Shown: piece after piece, positions 1 through 7,447 of the stretch
Numbering within the stretch: the first letter of the stretch is position 1
How the letters are laid out: each line of letters begins with the position of its first letter
Origin: Deltaproteobacteria bacterium
GTDB lineage: Bacteria > Desulfobacterota > Dissulfuribacteria > Dissulfuribacterales > QOAL01
Assembly (NCBI GenBank): GCA_027003115.1
Contig: JALWYS010000182.1
Coordinates: forward strand, 1 to 39,268
Reading direction: 5' to 3'
Length of the DNA: 39,268 nt
Made by a program: the position numbers and the translations under genes
Notes under the pieces: generated by a model
What the model saw: the letters and a program-made list of their open reading frames with translations, nothing else
Database searches by the model: none
What the model was told of the DNA's origin: nothing

Positions 1-255
1 GGAGAGCCTGGTCCAGAGGGTCCGCAGGGTCCGCCAGGTCCTGAAGGCCCACCGGGTCCCAAGGGAGATAAGGGTGAGCCTGGACCTCAAGGCCCACCGG
101 GTCCGGAAGGACCTCCTGGGCCAAAGGGTGACAAGGGAGAACCTGGTCCACAGGGGCCTCCAGGGCCAGAAGGACCAAGGGGCCCAAGGGGTCCGAGGGG
201 ACCGAAAGGCACATCGGCCACCAAGTCTTCAAAGTCCAAGACCAAGAAGAAGTAA
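1..255 (+). CDS. Collagen-like Gly-X-Y repeat protein, C-terminal fragment
   Basis: Reading frame 1 is open from the first base to TAA at 253-255 and encodes 84 residues. The first 72 are 24 uninterrupted Gly-X-Y triplets, arranged as near-repeats of a 21-residue unit ([21 protein letters not shown]-like), then [15 protein letters not shown] and a basic Ser/Lys tail ending KTKKK. Bacterial collagen-like proteins fold into trimeric triple helices and are usually surface- or spore-exposed; here the N-terminal part, signal peptide and any anchor are outside the window, so location is unknown. The ORF track shows only shadow frames (74..259 + and 87..293 -), because the true frame has no start here. 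The repeat units differ at many synonymous sites, so they are conserved as protein rather than being fresh DNA duplications. A hairpin terminator follows. Confidence 0.88.
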   Translation, partial: GEPGPEGPQGPPGPEGPPGPKGDKGEPGPQGPPGPEGPPGPKGDKGEPGPQGPPGPEGPRGPRGPRGPKGTSATKSSKSKTKKK

Positions 256-270
256 CTAAAAAGCAACCAG

Positions 271-318
271 GCGGGCAATTCCTGGAAGATCATCCGGGAC
301 TGCCCGCTTTTTTAATTT
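271..318 (+). terminator. Rho-independent terminator after the collagen-like gene
   Basis: The arms GCGGGCA (271-277) and TGCCCGC (301-307) form a stem followed directly by TTTTTTAATTTTTT. It lies 15 bases after the collagen-like stop codon and ahead of the convergent MBL gene. Confidence 0.75.
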
Positions 319-335
319 TTTATGGATTTGACATC

Positions 336-1187
336 CTAGATTTCTATTTTTACCCCCACTGAGGCGTAAAAAAAGCGCTCTCCAAGTTTTGATGCAAGAC
401 GGGCGGAGTTTAAAAGCCCAGTGCAGTGTGATGCCCCCAGTCTTTTAATCCCAAAGGCCTCAAGTTCCTTAATGGTCTGATTAAACTGGGTTTCTTCTGC
501 AAAGCCCAGATGGGTCCCTCCAATGACGGTATGTATCTTTTTCCCAGGAAGGTTTTTCTGAACATGGCTAAGGATGTTTATGAGCCCTGCGTGTGCGCAT
601 CCAAGCACAACAACCAGTCCCAAAGGGGTGTCAATTACAAGTGACAGGTCATCTCTCAAGGGGTCCTGGACGCGGGTTATCTTCCCGTTTTCTTCTATCT
701 CTATCTCCATGTGGGGATCTGGTTTTTCAAAATCTGTTATCCTTGGTACCTCCCCTGTTATATAGACGCCAGGCACTATTTCAGTGAATTCTGAATAGAA
801 GCGAAAACGGCATCCAAGGGATTCAAGAAATGGCCTCCTATGAATCATGCCGATGAACCTGTGATCCCCATCCTTTACCCAGTAGCGCGGAAGGAACACG
901 TCTTGGTGGCACAATACCTGTAGATTGGCGTTAAGGCCTGCAACCTGGGGAATGCCAGATGCATGATCATAATGGCCGTGGCTTAGGACCAGCATATCCA
1001 GACCGGCCAGATCCTTACCAAGTCTCATACTGTTGTTTAAGATGCCAATGCCCTGCCCCGTGTCAAAGAGAATCTTTCTCCCCCTCATTTCAATGAGTAT
1101 GGACCAGCCATGCTCACCAATGAGTCCAAAGGGGCCTGCCACACTGTTTTCACAAAGTACTGTAAGCTGCACCGGGGAGTCTTTCAT
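336..1187 (-). CDS. MBL-fold metallo-hydrolase (COG1237-type)
   Basis: A 283-residue metallo-beta-lactamase-fold protein. The metal-binding motif SHGHYDHA is at residues 69-76, with later ligand segments GCAHAG (about 196-201), GGTHL (about 223-227) and SHCTG (about 253-257). This pattern fits the COG1237 branch, often named after the archaeal dihydropterin-ribofuranosylaminobenzene-phosphate synthase; the real substrate of bacterial members is generally unknown. No signal peptide is seen, so it is probably cytoplasmic. The ATG is preceded by a GGAGGG ribosome site. It is the last of three minus-strand genes; the upstream membrane-protein gene ends 3 bases before it, so they are probably cotranscribed. 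The family call is firm, the reaction is not. Confidence 0.85.
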   Translation of the reverse strand: MKDSPVQLTVLCENSVAGPFGLIGEHGWSILIEMRGRKILFDTGQGIGILNNSMRLGKDLAGLDMLVLSHGHYDHASGIPQVAGLNANLQVLCHQDVFLPRYWVKDGDHRFIGMIHRRPFLESLGCRFRFYSEFTEIVPGVYITGEVPRITDFEKPDPHMEIEIEENGKITRVQDPLRDDLSLVIDTPLGLVVVLGCAHAGLINILSHVQKNLPGKKIHTVIGGTHLGFAEETQFNQTIKELEAFGIKRLGASHCTGLLNSARLASKLGERFFYASVGVKIEI

Positions 1188-1190
1188 CTA

Positions 1191-1589
1191 TTATCCCTCC
1201 TTCCTTATATGGCGCATCTCAAAGCCCTTTACCAGGACATAGGCCATTAGAGCGAAGACAAAGACCACAAGGTACATCCAGGCAAGGCTTTGAAGGGTTT
1301 CTATGACAGTTCTGTAAATCTCCAGGGTCCACCTTTCCGCATTCAGGGTAAGGACCCTTTGATTCTTGTAAGGTGCGTTTATGTAGCGTTCCAACTGGTA
1401 GATTCTAACTCCCCCGGATACGCCCACCACTAGACCCGCAAAGGTGATGTATCTTTCCCACACGGAGCTTACCGGGTCCTGAATGATGCGTCTAAAGATG
1501 GTGGAGACCGGGCTCTTGAAGGATCTGACGACAATAAAGGAAACTGCCGCAGCAAGGAGGAAGGTTACAGCAAGGAGGGCGAAAAACAT
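1191..1589 (-). CDS. Small membrane protein of unknown function
   Basis: A 132-residue protein with a strongly hydrophobic N-terminal helix (about residues 2-22), a weaker hydrophobic stretch near residues 50-63 and a C-terminal helix (about 106-127) ending in a basic tail. The two clear segments suggest an inner-membrane protein with a short loop domain containing the RIYQLERYIN region. I recognise no family. It sits between the Cys-rich small protein (15-base gap) and the MBL hydrolase (3-base gap), so a three-gene operon is likely. The start ATG is preceded by GAGGA at suitable spacing. Confidence 0.6.
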   Translation of the reverse strand: MFFALLAVTFLLAAAVSFIVVRSFKSPVSTIFRRIIQDPVSSVWERYITFAGLVVGVSGGVRIYQLERYINAPYKNQRVLTLNAERWTLEIYRTVIETLQSLAWMYLVVFVFALMAYVLVKGFEMRHIRKEG

Positions 1590-1604
1590 TACATGGAATC
1601 CTCA

Positions 1605-1826
1605 TTAATCCTCTGATTCATCACTACTTCCAGAATCACATTTCTTTTTCCGCCTTTTCGCCCTCTCCTTTTCCTTTTCCATGAAGTGGATCATGCAGGC
1701 ATTCCTGTGGCTGCAAAAGTCCCTGGGGTGCAGGCACCCTTTACTTGCATCGGTTTGGCGGTTATCCTTTGCACAATAATAATCCATTTGAGGACGACCT
1801 CGCTGCTTAAATTGGTTTGATTCCAT
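1605..1826 (-). CDS. Small cysteine-rich hypothetical protein
   Basis: A 73-residue ORF with Cys/His clustered in the middle (YYCAKDNRQTDASKGC, then HPRDFC and NACMIH), followed by a charged Lys/Arg/Glu helix and an acidic Ser/Glu/Asp tail. The Cys spacing suggests a small metal site (zinc or Fe-S), but I cannot name a family. The annotated ATG lacks a clear ribosome site; an in-frame ATG at residue 14 (position 1787, MDYYCAKD) has GAGG at a reasonable distance and may be the true start. It is the first gene of the minus-strand cluster and is divergent from the glutamate synthase gene. Confidence 0.55.
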   Translation of the reverse strand: MESNQFKQRGRPQMDYYCAKDNRQTDASKGCLHPRDFCSHRNACMIHFMEKEKERAKRRKKKCDSGSSDESED

Positions 1827-1863
1827 TTAGTAACTTGAAAACCATGTTGTCAAGGAGGAAGAG

Positions 1864-3237
1864 TTGAAACCCAAGGAGAGAATGGCAATACCTCGGCAGA
1901 AGCCAAAAGAGCTTTCAGTGGAGGAAAGGATAACAAATTTCAACGAGATTGTGTCCGGTTTTGATGACAAGACTGCCAAACTCGAGGCTGAGCGGTGCCT
2001 GCAGTGCAAAAAACCAGGCTGCATCCAGGGGTGCCCGCTTCACAACGATATCCCTGCCTTTATTAGGCTTTTGAGGGAGGACAAGATAGAGGATGCCTAC
2101 TGGACAATCAGGAAGACGAGTTCCTTGCCGGCTGTCTGTTCAAGGGTATGCCCCCAGGAGTTTCAGTGTGAAGGCAGTTGCATAAGGGGCAAGAAGGGTG
2201 AGCCCGTAGCAATTGGCCTTTTAGAGCGTTACGTGGTGGACTGGATGGTGGATCACAACAAGAATCTCATGGAGCCTTGTGCTCTACCCACCGGTCAGAA
2301 GGTGGCAATCGTCGGTTCAGGGCCTGCAGGCATGACCGTTGCCTACAACCTTGCCCACAAGGGCATAAAATGCACCATCTACGACAACCTGCCCGTACTG
2401 GGTGGTATGCTTTCGGTTGGTATTCCGCCATTCAGGCTTCCTCGAGATATTGTTAAGGCAGAGTTTGATGCGCTTAAAAGCTGTGGTGTGGACATCATTG
2501 ACGAGGTCACCATTGGAAAGGACAAGACCCTTCAGGATTTAAAGGACGAGGGTTACGGTGCAATATTTGTGGGAGTTGGCGCCCACGAGAGCAGGAAGCT
2601 AAATATCCCTGGGGAAGACCTTGAGGGTGTGCTTCATGGTGTCGACTACCTTCGCGACATAAACCTTGGAAAGGACGTAGACCTGGGCCAGAGGGTAGTG
2701 GTTGTTGGAGGTGGAAACGTTGCCATAGATGTTGCAAGGACTGCCTTGAGGCTTGGTTCCAAGGACGTTTTCATCCTCTATCGCAGGACAAGAAAGGAGA
2801 TGCCTGCCTCTGAGGCCGAAATTCACCACATGGAGGAAGAGGGTGTACGGGTGGAGTTTCTGGCGTCCCCTGTTGCAATCCACGGTGAAAAGGGCAGGCT
2901 CAGAAAGATAGAGTGTGTAAGGATGGAGCTTGGTGAACCCGACGAGTCTGGCAGGAGAAGGCCTGTTCCCATTGATGGTTCAAATTTTTTCATTGAGGCG
3001 GACGCGGTGGTTGCTGCAATAAGCCAGCGGGTGGATCCTACTGTGGCCCAGGGAATTGACATAAAACGCACACCTTGGGGCACCTTTGACGTAAACCCAG
3101 AGACCCTTCAGACATCGGTTCCATGGATTTTTGCAGGTGGCGACGATGTCCTTGGCCCCCAGACCGTTGCAAAGGCGGCCTATCACGGAAGGGTTGCATC
3201 CGAGTCCATTGTGAAATTCCTTAACGGCGAACTTTAA
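1864..3237 (+). CDS. gltD: Glutamate synthase (NADPH) small subunit / GltD-type oxidoreductase
   Basis: A 457-residue Fe-S flavoprotein. Two sets of four cysteines (about 45, 48, 53, 57 and 92, 96, 102, 106) bind [4Fe-4S] clusters, followed by an FAD Rossmann motif GSGPAG (151-156) and an NAD(P) motif VVVVGGGNVAIDVA in the C-terminal half. It should take electrons from NAD(P)H and pass them to the large subunit for reduction of 2-oxoglutarate plus glutamine to two glutamates. The start is TTG at 1864, five bases after AGGAGG; ATG at 1882 is the alternative. The same fold is used by NfnB/SudA, but no NfnA-like partner gene is adjacent, while a full large subunit lies about 6 kb away on the other strand. 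That favours the glutamate synthase role. Confidence 0.82.
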   Translation: MKPKERMAIPRQKPKELSVEERITNFNEIVSGFDDKTAKLEAERCLQCKKPGCIQGCPLHNDIPAFIRLLREDKIEDAYWTIRKTSSLPAVCSRVCPQEFQCEGSCIRGKKGEPVAIGLLERYVVDWMVDHNKNLMEPCALPTGQKVAIVGSGPAGMTVAYNLAHKGIKCTIYDNLPVLGGMLSVGIPPFRLPRDIVKAEFDALKSCGVDIIDEVTIGKDKTLQDLKDEGYGAIFVGVGAHESRKLNIPGEDLEGVLHGVDYLRDINLGKDVDLGQRVVVVGGGNVAIDVARTALRLGSKDVFILYRRTRKEMPASEAEIHHMEEEGVRVEFLASPVAIHGEKGRLRKIECVRMELGEPDESGRRRPVPIDGSNFFIEADAVVAAISQRVDPTVAQGIDIKRTPWGTFDVNPETLQTSVPWIFAGGDDVLGPQTVAKAAYHGRVASESIVKFLNGEL

Positions 3238-3250
3238 ATGCGTTTTTCAT

Positions 3251-3275
3251 CCGCAGGGGCTTGATTCCCCTGCGG
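3251..3275 (+). other. Strong hairpin between gltD and the rhomboid gene
   Basis: CCGCAGGGG and CCCCTGCGG form a perfect 9-bp stem with a 7-base loop. There is no immediate T-run (the tail is AAGGCCTTTCTT), so it is a poor classic terminator. The 3' arm touches the GGAAGG that would serve as ribosome site for the rhomboid gene, so it may weaken translation or protect the upstream mRNA end. Confidence 0.55.
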
Positions 3276-3288
3276 AAGGCCTTTCTTG

Positions 3289-4239
3289 ATGCATGAATCA
3301 AAAGAACCCCTTGAAAATTCCCCTCACTCCCATGAAAAGCATTCAAAGGGGCTTGACACCTTAACCCTTTTTGAAGGCCTGGACCCTGAAACTGCAAGGC
3401 TTTACTCCCTGGTCCTTACCTCAAGACACATCCCCCACTTGTTGGAAAAGCAGAGGGATGGAACCTTTTCCATCCTTGTAGACCAGTCCGAGACAAAGCG
3501 GGCCATGAAAGAGATCGAGCTTTACAACAGGGAAAACCGGGATTTTTCCCATGAGAAGGACCATCAGAGCAGAGAATTCAAGAATATAAAACCCTCCCTT
3601 TTATCTGTGGTTTTCATGGCATGTTTTCTGTCTTTGACCTTCAGATATGAAGTCAGGGATTTTCTTCTTGAGGTGGGGGCGGCAGACTCATCCCGCATAA
3701 TTCAGGGTGAGATTTGGCGCACGGTCACGGCCCTGTTCCTCCATTCTGACCCGTCCCACTTTTTCAGCAATGTCTTCATGGGTGGCCTGTTCTTTGTCAT
3801 TCTTTTTGAGGAGACAGGGGTGGGAATGGGCTGGTTCCTGGTAATTATTGGTGGTGCAGCAGGTAACTATCTTAATGCCATGATGTACGGTTACGGGCAT
3901 GTCTCCATAGGGCTATCTACATCAATATTTTCAAGCATAGGAACCTACTGCTCAATAAGGGCCATGGAACACGGTTTTTCAGGGCTTGGGGAGGGTGTCA
4001 AGGTCCTTCTTTCAGGTCTTGCCCTTCTTGGAATCCTGGGGACAGGGCAGGGCAGGGTGGACATCTTAGCCCATTTTTATGGCTTTTTATGCGGACTCTT
4101 GCTGGGAGGCCTTGTGGTGCTCTTTAGGCACCTTATTCCCTGGAATCTTTCCAAAAAGGATATCCTTTTTGCAGCCCTCACAGTTATTTTAGTTTCTGCC
4201 TCCTGGGTCCTTGCCATAACCAAGGGTGGTATGCCCTAG
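3289..4239 (+). CDS. Rhomboid-family intramembrane serine protease
   Basis: A 316-residue protein starting at ATG 3289 (the track begins one codon earlier at TTG). The first ~100 residues are soluble and charged; the membrane part follows with about six to seven hydrophobic segments. Rhomboid hallmarks are visible: EIWRTVTALFLHSDPSHFFSN in the L1/TM2 region, the serine-loop motif GLSTSIF, where the catalytic Ser would lie, and AHFYGFLCG supplying the catalytic His. Rhomboids cleave transmembrane substrates inside the inner membrane; the substrate is unknown. The Ser loop differs from the commoner GASGAIFG, so activity should be confirmed. It follows gltD by about 50 bases, separated by a hairpin. 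Confidence 0.85.
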   Translation: MHESKEPLENSPHSHEKHSKGLDTLTLFEGLDPETARLYSLVLTSRHIPHLLEKQRDGTFSILVDQSETKRAMKEIELYNRENRDFSHEKDHQSREFKNIKPSLLSVVFMACFLSLTFRYEVRDFLLEVGAADSSRIIQGEIWRTVTALFLHSDPSHFFSNVFMGGLFFVILFEETGVGMGWFLVIIGGAAGNYLNAMMYGYGHVSIGLSTSIFSSIGTYCSIRAMEHGFSGLGEGVKVLLSGLALLGILGTGQGRVDILAHFYGFLCGLLLGGLVVLFRHLIPWNLSKKDILFAALTVILVSASWVLAITKGGMP

Positions 4240-4363
4240 GAAAAGACGACTTTAAAAAATGTGAGTGCCCAAAAGGTCTTGCCCTTAGATGAATGGCTTT
4301 TTGTGTAAAATGTCCCAGGAATGAGGTAAGATGTCAACATATCCTTAAGAAGGGATAATCGTC

Positions 4364-5137
4364 ATGGAAACTATTTTTGACATCCTGAAACAGACGAAAA
4401 AGGATAATTGCGGAAAATGCGGCTATCCAACATGCATGGCCTATGCTGCTGCTGTTCACACCGGGGCCTGTTCCAAGGCTGCCTGCCCCTTCGTTGAGGC
4501 AGAAGGTGAGGAGAGGCGCACCCCCCTTCAGGACCCAGAAACTGCCCTTGCAAAGGAGCTAAAAGAAAAGGTGAAGAGCGTTGACCTTGAAGAACGGGCC
4601 CATGGTCTGGACGGAGAGGTGGTTGAAACGGATTTTGGAAGGGCGCTTCGTATAAAGTACCTTGGCAGGGACGTTTTCATAAGCCCTGAGCGGGTGTTTT
4701 CAGAAGATGGCTCAGAGCTTGAAACCAGGGATCAGATACTCCTTTACAATTACCTCTTTTTTGGTGGAAAGGGAGAGCTCAGCGGAAAGTGGGTAGGACT
4801 TGAGTCCTTTCCAAATTCCATCTCCAAGGTTGTGACACTAAAGCGCTATACAGAGGAAAAGATAGCCCGCCACTTTGCAGGGCGCGAAGAGGAGTTCCTT
4901 GAGCAGTGCAAAAGGCTTGGGGCAAAAGAGGTGGAGGATTGCCAGGCAGACGCCTGTGTAGTGGTCTTTGTTCTACCAAAGGTGCCAATCCAGCTAAACT
5001 TCTGGGACGAGGACAGGGAAGACAACTTTCCTGCAGAGGTAAAGGCCCTTTTTGACAGTAGGGCCCTTGACTTCCTTGACATTGAATCCCTTATCTTTGC
5101 CGCTGAAAGGCTTGCAGAGACAATTATCGGGCAGTGA
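4364..5137 (+). CDS. Fe-S cluster protein with DUF3786 domain
   Basis: A 257-residue protein. The N-terminus has the four-Cys Fe-S domain also found in corrinoid Fe-S and electron-transfer proteins (NCGKCGYPTC plus Cys at about 36 and 41). The remaining ~200 residues match what I recall as DUF3786, seen mainly in anaerobes, with a conserved KRYTEEKIARHF-like region and a Cys pair near residues 182-197. No membrane segment is present. The role is unknown, though redox or corrinoid-related functions are plausible. The ATG has AAGAAGGGAT upstream. Its 3' end overlaps the convergent gene at 5124-5669 by 14 bases. Confidence 0.78.
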   Translation: METIFDILKQTKKDNCGKCGYPTCMAYAAAVHTGACSKAACPFVEAEGEERRTPLQDPETALAKELKEKVKSVDLEERAHGLDGEVVETDFGRALRIKYLGRDVFISPERVFSEDGSELETRDQILLYNYLFFGGKGELSGKWVGLESFPNSISKVVTLKRYTEEKIARHFAGREEEFLEQCKRLGAKEVEDCQADACVVVFVLPKVPIQLNFWDEDREDNFPAEVKALFDSRALDFLDIESLIFAAERLAETIIGQ

Positions 5138-5669
5138 GCCTTGAAAGGGCCTGCCGCATGGCCTTGGGAAACCTGCAAAGAAGCCTGTTTCCTTCAAGGG
5201 CAAGGGCAGTACCAAGGTGGTGTTTCTTGAATTTTACCATTACATAACCTGGAACATCCACACTTTCAGAAAGGGTTGGAAGTGATATTTCTCCCTCGGT
5301 GCAGAGGCTGGTTATGGTCTCAAGGTCAAGTTCAAGAACGTTTCTTCTTGCCTCCCTACCAAAGCGCTGGATGAAAACCGTTGTAGGCTTTAGAAAACCT
5401 GCCACGTTTCTTACAAAGGGAAGGCCACATCTTACAAACGCACCCTCAGGCCACTTAATTTCAAATGGCTGCCGTCGAAAAAGGAACGCCTGCCTGGAGA
5501 AGGCAAACATGTCAAAATCTTGAAAAATTTTCCTGGAAATTTCAAACCTTTCCTCAAAAAAGCCGGCAAGGATGTCTCTCTGATCATCACTTAACAATCT
5601 TGGCAACGAAGAATCCCACTGAGTCGATCTTGTGGGGGTAAAAACGTCCAGCAAGTCTGATCTGTTCAT
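5124..5669 (-). CDS. C-terminal PUA-like RNA-binding domain of an RsmF-type methyltransferase, separate frame
   Basis: The 181-residue ORF resembles the C-terminal part of RsmF/YebU-type rRNA m5C methyltransferases, most clearly in its last third (PGYVMVKFKKHHLGTALAL, then RFPKAMR), which matches the PUA-like segment. The first ~25 residues overlap the end of the methyltransferase gene in another frame and look unlike a natural N-terminus; homology seems to begin near SDDQRDILAGFF. The upstream gene is in frame 0 and this one in +1, so a single-base shift just before the upstream TGA would join them into one RsmF-like protein. It may be a frameshifted gene, a sequencing indel, programmed +1 frameshifting, or a genuine two-gene arrangement. 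Confidence 0.6.
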   Translation of the reverse strand: MNRSDLLDVFTPTRSTQWDSSLPRLLSDDQRDILAGFFEERFEISRKIFQDFDMFAFSRQAFLFRRQPFEIKWPEGAFVRCGLPFVRNVAGFLKPTTVFIQRFGREARRNVLELDLETITSLCTEGEISLPTLSESVDVPGYVMVKFKKHHLGTALALEGNRLLCRFPKAMRQALSRLTAR

Positions 5670-6504
5670 GGTATCTTTTTTCCTTAAAACTTGTGATTCC
5701 AGGTTCGTGTTCCACAGGAAGGTCCAGAGGGGCCAGGGAGGCGCGCCTTTTATTCAAAAGAAACTCGATTACCTCCTCGTTTTCCTCCACGTTTAGCGTG
5801 CACGTGGAATAGACCAGGATGCCTCCGGGCCGTAGCATGTCAAAGGCATGTTTTATCAGGGCCTTTTGTATTGCAGAGAGGTTGGTCTTACCCTTTACCA
5901 TGTGTTTTACCTGGCCTGTATTCGGGTCGATCCTGTACTTGCCCTGGCCGCTGCATGGCGCATCCACCAGGACCTTGTGAAAGGAGTAGGGCAGGAGGAG
6001 ATGCTCGCCCCTTCCCTGGGTGACAAGGGTGTTGGTGATCCCGAGCCTTTTGACATTTGAAAGAAGGGAGGTGATCCTTCCGCGTTTTCGGTCATTTGCC
6101 ACCAGAAAGCCTCTGTCCTGCATCTTTTGTGAGATGTAGGTGGCCTTACCCCCTGGGGCGGCACAAAGGTCAAGGACGGTTTCTCCGGGCTTGGGATCAA
6201 GGGCAAGTACTGGCAGACAGGAAGAAATGGCCTGGGGGTAGATGTATCCAAGGAAGTAGCTGAGTAGCGGCCTTTGGTGGTCATGGTACAGGACCTTTAC
6301 CACCTCATCTATTGGAGTTTCCTCAAAATCTACCCCTTCATCCTTGAGAAAGGCCTTGGCCTTTTCCAGGTTTGTTTTAAGGGTATTGATCCTGAAGTAA
6401 ACGGGTAGGGGTTTTTGGAGGTGTTCCAGGAGTTCTTGGAAGCCCGGAATCAGATCCCTGTATTCTTCCAGCGTCTTTAAAAATGGCTGCATCAGCAGAC
6501 GCAA
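5587..6504 (-). CDS. NOL1/NOP2/Sun-family RNA (cytosine-C5) methyltransferase
   Basis: A 305-residue SAM-dependent methyltransferase. The SAM-binding motif is VLDLCAAPGGKATYIS, followed by the DAPCSGQG motif and the catalytic-cysteine motif YSTCTLNVEENE; the domain ends with RFYPHKIDSVGFFVAKI. These are the signature elements of RsmB/RsmF/NSUN enzymes, which methylate cytosine C5 in rRNA or tRNA. The length matches the single-domain TIGR00446-type, but the next ORF in a shifted frame supplies the PUA-like C-terminus expected of RsmF, so the gene may be truncated by a frameshift at its 3' end. It starts 25 bases after the stop of the TetR regulator and probably shares its transcript. Confidence 0.9.
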   Translation of the reverse strand: MRLLMQPFLKTLEEYRDLIPGFQELLEHLQKPLPVYFRINTLKTNLEKAKAFLKDEGVDFEETPIDEVVKVLYHDHQRPLLSYFLGYIYPQAISSCLPVLALDPKPGETVLDLCAAPGGKATYISQKMQDRGFLVANDRKRGRITSLLSNVKRLGITNTLVTQGRGEHLLLPYSFHKVLVDAPCSGQGKYRIDPNTGQVKHMVKGKTNLSAIQKALIKHAFDMLRPGGILVYSTCTLNVEENEEVIEFLLNKRRASLAPLDLPVEHEPGITSFKEKRYHEQIRLAGRFYPHKIDSVGFFVAKIVK

Positions 6505-6529
6505 AATCGGTTAAAAGATGGCAAGCCTG

Positions 6530-7180
6530 CTATTTTTTGGACCTTTTGGTTTTCTTGACCGGTCTCTTCTTTTTTTTCTTTTGTGTTTCAGGACAGGGGA
6601 CCTCAAGGATGCCGTTTAAGAAGAAATGGCTGATTTGCTTTGCTGCTGTTTTTACACCATATTTCTTCCTGGGAGACAGGACCCAGAACCTGGACATTTC
6701 ATCCAGGGCGCCAAAAAAGGCCCTTTTGAAAATGCCAGGCATAACATCTTTTCTGAAAAGCCCCTTTTCCTGGCCCTCTTTAACTATGGTAGAGATGATT
6801 TGAAGGTATTCAGCAAACTTTCTGTTCCTGTATTCCTTCATGAATTTGCTACTCTGGCGAAGCTCAACCTGTATGATCTCCGCCAGGTCCTTGTTTTTTT
6901 CCACAAGGCTCAGGTGCTGAAGCGCAAATATCTCAAGTTTTTCGCAGGGGTTATCGATCTTGGAAAGTTCTTGCTTGACACTGGCAATGATCTTGCCCAT
7001 TTCCTCTTCGAATATGGTTATAAGGATGTCGTACTTGTTGTTGAAATAGAGATAGATGGTGCCGTCTGCAACATTTGCCTCCTTGGCTATCTCGGCAATC
7101 CGTGAATTAAAGAACCCATTTCTTGCAAAGACCTTTATGGCAGCCTGGATTATTCTGCCGTGTTTATCTGCTACCTTCAT
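6530..7180 (-). CDS. TetR/AcrR-family regulator, FadR-like
   Basis: A 216-residue repressor. The N-terminal helix-turn-helix is typical (VFARNGFFNSRIAEIAKEAN, then VADGTIYLYFNNKYDIL), followed by an all-helical ligand domain. Sequence style and the operator upstream resemble the TetR-type FadR of Firmicutes, which senses long-chain acyl-CoA and represses fatty-acid degradation; this ligand assignment is inference. A TGAATG-N6-CATTCA palindrome overlaps the -35 of its own promoter, indicating autoregulation. An unusual feature is a strongly basic C-terminal tail (KKKKKRPVKKTKRSKK), which may add nonspecific DNA affinity. No fatty-acid genes occur nearby; the next gene is the RNA methyltransferase. 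Confidence 0.85.
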   Translation of the reverse strand: MKVADKHGRIIQAAIKVFARNGFFNSRIAEIAKEANVADGTIYLYFNNKYDILITIFEEEMGKIIASVKQELSKIDNPCEKLEIFALQHLSLVEKNKDLAEIIQVELRQSSKFMKEYRNRKFAEYLQIISTIVKEGQEKGLFRKDVMPGIFKRAFFGALDEMSRFWVLSPRKKYGVKTAAKQISHFFLNGILEVPCPETQKKKKKRPVKKTKRSKK

Positions 7181-7253
7181 AAAGTAAGTTCTCTCTCTGC
7201 TTGCGTGATTAGTAAGGGGCTTGAGATAAAGGCCACTTGAAATTCAAAATTTT

Positions 7254-7282
7254 ATTATACACCCAAATCTCCAATAAATGAA
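7254..7282 (-). promoter_or_regulatory. Sigma-70-type promoter of the TetR gene
   Basis: On the minus strand, TTCATT (7282-7277), a 17-bp spacer and TATAAT (7259-7254) form a good promoter about 75 bases upstream of the TetR start. The -35 overlaps the FadR-like operator. A consensus TTGACA further upstream lacks a well-spaced -10. Confidence 0.55.
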
Positions 7283-7296
7283 TGTGTGTTCATTCA
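7279..7296. promoter_or_regulatory. FadR-like operator palindrome
   Basis: TGAATGTGTGTTCATTCA is an 18-bp inverted repeat with perfect 6-bp arms TGAATG and CATTCA. From memory, the Bacillus subtilis TetR-type FadR consensus has the same arms and the same 6-bp spacer. It overlaps the -35 of the TetR gene promoter, fitting autorepression. Confidence 0.7.
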
Positions 7297-7357
7297 GATA
7301 TTATATTTATAAGTATGTTGTCAAGGGAAAAAAATCACACAATTTTACCTATAGTTA

Positions 7358-7385
7358 AATTTTAATTTTTTGAATTTTAATTTTT
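7358..7385. repeat. AT-rich direct repeat
   Basis: The 13-mer AATTTTAATTTTT occurs twice, at 7358-7370 and 7373-7385, with a 15-bp period. It lies about 60-90 bp upstream of the sigma-28-like promoter and could act as curved DNA. Apart from the promoters and operator listed, the rest of the 7181-7515 intergenic region shows nothing else. Confidence 0.5.
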
Positions 7386-7447
7386 AGATGTAATTATTTT
7401 CTAAGGTAAGAAGATCAAGATTCTCCATGTTTTTCCAAAAATCGCTT

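Noticed and set aside
87-293. Minus-strand Gly/Pro-rich ORF resembling collagen ([11 protein letters not shown]...)
   Set aside because: The reverse complement of Gly-Pro codons also reads as Gly/Pro; the plus frame ends at a proper stop followed by a terminator.
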